From an uncultured Flavobacteriales bacterium (lineage in GTDB: Bacteria; Bacteroidota; Bacteroidia; Flavobacteriales_D; Parvicellaceae): DNA of 64,000 nt. The notes beneath the pieces were generated by a model. The model searched no databases and was not told where the DNA came from. It saw only the letters and a program-made list of their open reading frames with translations. The DNA lies in assembly GCA_943788115.1 (NCBI GenBank), contig CALSPA010000002.1:56976-120975 (forward strand), written 5' to 3'. Within the stretch, counting starts at the first letter, position 1. Each line of letters opens with the position of its first letter. Below are positions 62,062-64,000 of this stretch, piece after piece. The position numbers and the translations under genes were made by a program.

Positions 62062-63998
62062 ATCTTTGCTGCCAAACGACTACCTTGATTAATAGCGAAT
62101 TTAGCATCTAGTTCTAATGCTAAATCTGCACCTCCAATAACATGAACTTCTTTACCAAGATCTTCTAATGGTTTTTGCATTTCGTTATTACTTAGCTGAC
62201 CAGCACATACCACTACATTGTCAACATCTAAAACATGTTGTTCTCCACCTCTAGAATAATGTAAACCTTGATCGTCTATTTTGTTGTACTGAACGGCATT
62301 TATCATTTTGGCATTTTTATTCTTTAATGAAATTCGATGAACCCAACCAGTTGTTTTCCCAAGACCGGAACCAACTTTAGAATTCTTTCGTTGCATTAGA
62401 AAAACTTCTCTTGGGCTTTCTGCAGCTAATGGTGTAACACCTTCTATTCCACCTCTAGATTCTAACGCACCATCTATACCCCATTCATCTAAAAAAGCTT
62501 TCAAATTTAAAGCAGTAGACTCTCCCTTATGAGTCAAATATTCTGCCACATCAAAACCTATTCCCCCAGCTCCAATTATAGCAACTTTTTTACCTACCTC
62601 TTTTTTATCTCTAAGAACATCTAAATAGTCTAACACTTTAGCATGGTTAATTCCATCAATAGAAAGCGCTCTAGGTTTAATACCAGTGCTTAAAATAATT
62701 GAGTCAAAACCTTCTAAATCTTTTGGTGTTACTCTATTGTTTAATTTTAAAGTAACTTTTGTATTTTCAATTTGCTTGTTAAAATAACGAAGCGTTTCAT
62801 AAAATTCTTCTTTTCCAGGTATTTGCTTGGCAATGTTAAACTGACCTCCAATTTCTGAAGAGGCATCAAACAAAGTAACCTGATGTCCTCTTTGAGCTGC
62901 AACAGTTGAAAAAGCTAATCCTGCAGGACCTGCTCCAACAACAGCGATGTTTTTAGGCTTACTAGTTGGTTTATATTCAAGCTCTGTTTCATGACAAGCT
63001 CTTGGATTTACTAAACAGCTTGCAATTTTTCTTTCAAAAACATGATCTAAACAGGCTTGATTACAACCTATACAAGTATTTATTTCATCTGCTTTATCTT
63101 GTTCTGCCTTTAAAACAAAATAAGGATCTGCTAAAAAAGGGCGAGCCATAGAAACCATATCTGCATGGCCATCTTCAATAATTTTATTACCTAATTCTGG
63201 AGTATTAATTCTATTGGTAGTAATTAATGGAATTTTAACTTCTCCCATCATTTTCTTTGTTACCCAGCTAAAAGCACCTCTAGGAACCATGGTTGCAATG
63301 GTAGGTATTCGCGCTTCATGCCAACCAATACCCGTGTTTATTATGGTAGCACCTGCTTTTTCGACTTCTTTTGCCAATTGAACTACTTCCTCCCAAGAGC
63401 TACCATCATTTACTAAATCTAGCATAGAAAGCCGGTAAATAATGATGAAATTCTTACCAACAGCTTTTCTAACTGCACTTATGATTTCTAAGGGGAATTT
63501 TATTCTATTTTCATAAGAGCCACCATATTCATCGGTCCTTTTATTGGTTTTTTTAACTATAAACTGATTTATTAAATACCCTTCAGAACCCATTATTTCT
63601 ACCCCATCGTAACCGGCATATTGAGCCAATTCTGCACACTTCACAAAATCTTTAACCGTTCTTTTAATTCCATTTTTAGAAAGCACCCAAGGTTTAAAAG
63701 GAGTAATTGGAGATTTTATTCCACTAGGAGCAACTAAAAAAGGGTGATAACCGTACCTTCCGGTATGTAAAATTTGCATGCATATTTTACCGGCATTATC
63801 ATGAACTGCTTTTGTTATTTTCTTGTGCTTATCTGCTGTTCTTTTATCTGAAAGCTTACTTGAAAAAGGACCTACCCATCCTGCTTTATTAGGAGCAATA
63901 CCACCCGTTACAATTAAGCCAACTCCACCTTTTGCTCTTTCTGCATAATAGGCCGCCATTCTATCATAGCCATTTTTCTCTTCTTCTAAACCGGTATG
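62058..63998 (-). CDS. NADH:flavin oxidoreductase / 2,4-dienoyl-CoA reductase FadH-like (5' truncated by window edge)
   Basis: OYE-type barrel; CIGCNQACLDHVFERKIASCLVNP; VVGAGPAGLAFSTVAAQRGHQVTLFD. Frame stays open upstream as HTGLEEEKNGYDRMAAYY. Confidence 0.93.
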   Translation of the reverse strand, partial: HTGLEEEKNGYDRMAAYYAERAKGGVGLIVTGGIAPNKAGWVGPFSSKLSDKRTADKHKKITKAVHDNAGKICMQILHTGRYGYHPFLVAPSGIKSPITPFKPWVLSKNGIKRTVKDFVKCAELAQYAGYDGVEIMGSEGYLINQFIVKKTNKRTDEYGGSYENRIKFPLEIISAVRKAVGKNFIIIYRLSMLDLVNDGSSWEEVVQLAKEVEKAGATIINTGIGWHEARIPTIATMVPRGAFSWVTKKMMGEVKIPLITTNRINTPELGNKIIEDGHADMVSMARPFLADPYFVLKAEQDKADEINTCIGCNQACLDHVFERKIASCLVNPRACHETELEYKPTSKPKNIAVVGAGPAGLAFSTVAAQRGHQVTLFDASSEIGGQFNIAKQIPGKEEFYETLRYFNKQIENTKVTLKLNNRVTPKDLEGFDSIILSTGIKPRALSIDGINHAKVLDYLDVLRDKKEVGKKVAIIGAGGIGFDVAEYLTHKGESTALNLKAFLDEWGIDGALESRGGIEGVTPLAAESPREVFLMQRKNSKVGSGLGKTTGWVHRISLKNKNAKMINAVQYNKIDDQGLHYSRGGEQHVLDVDNVVVCAGQLSNNEMQKPLEDLGKEVHVIGGADLALELDAKFAINQGSRLAAKI

Positions 63999-64000
63999 CA

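Overview
This is a 64 kb, AT-rich segment of a Bacteroidetes chromosome, probably Flavobacteriales-like. The assignment rests on T9SS type A/B sorting domains, a PUR/DUF3276 protein, an E1 alpha/beta fusion, DUF1573, TAnnTTTG promoter elements and N-terminal signals. Most of it is ordinary core genome: recA, pgk, murF, fabI, parAB, nusB-DUF1573-yajC-coaE, coaE, murQ, rlmD, SRP RNA, and tRNA-Pro(TGG) and tRNA-Ser(GGA). The accessory-looking parts are: (i) a 24.8-31.2 kb surface-protein locus with two related tail-fibre-like proteins, a short T9SS-B protein, internal 153-bp near-identical repeats and a 5'-end remnant of a third copy; (ii) a 52.8-62 kb region with a YESQAD-repeat protein, a CotH-like T9SS protein and other T9SS cargo. 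The most unusual signal is a set of five reading-frame disruptions. Four are apparent single-base indels in short homopolymers (class C beta-lactamase-like, RlmD, ClpP-like/COG3904-like, and a multi-TM protein). The fifth is an in-frame TGA in a GNAT gene, followed by a Cys-rich tail in the same frame. I found no CRISPR array, prophage, transposase or convincing novel defence system. All calls come from reading the sequence and translations; no database search was run.
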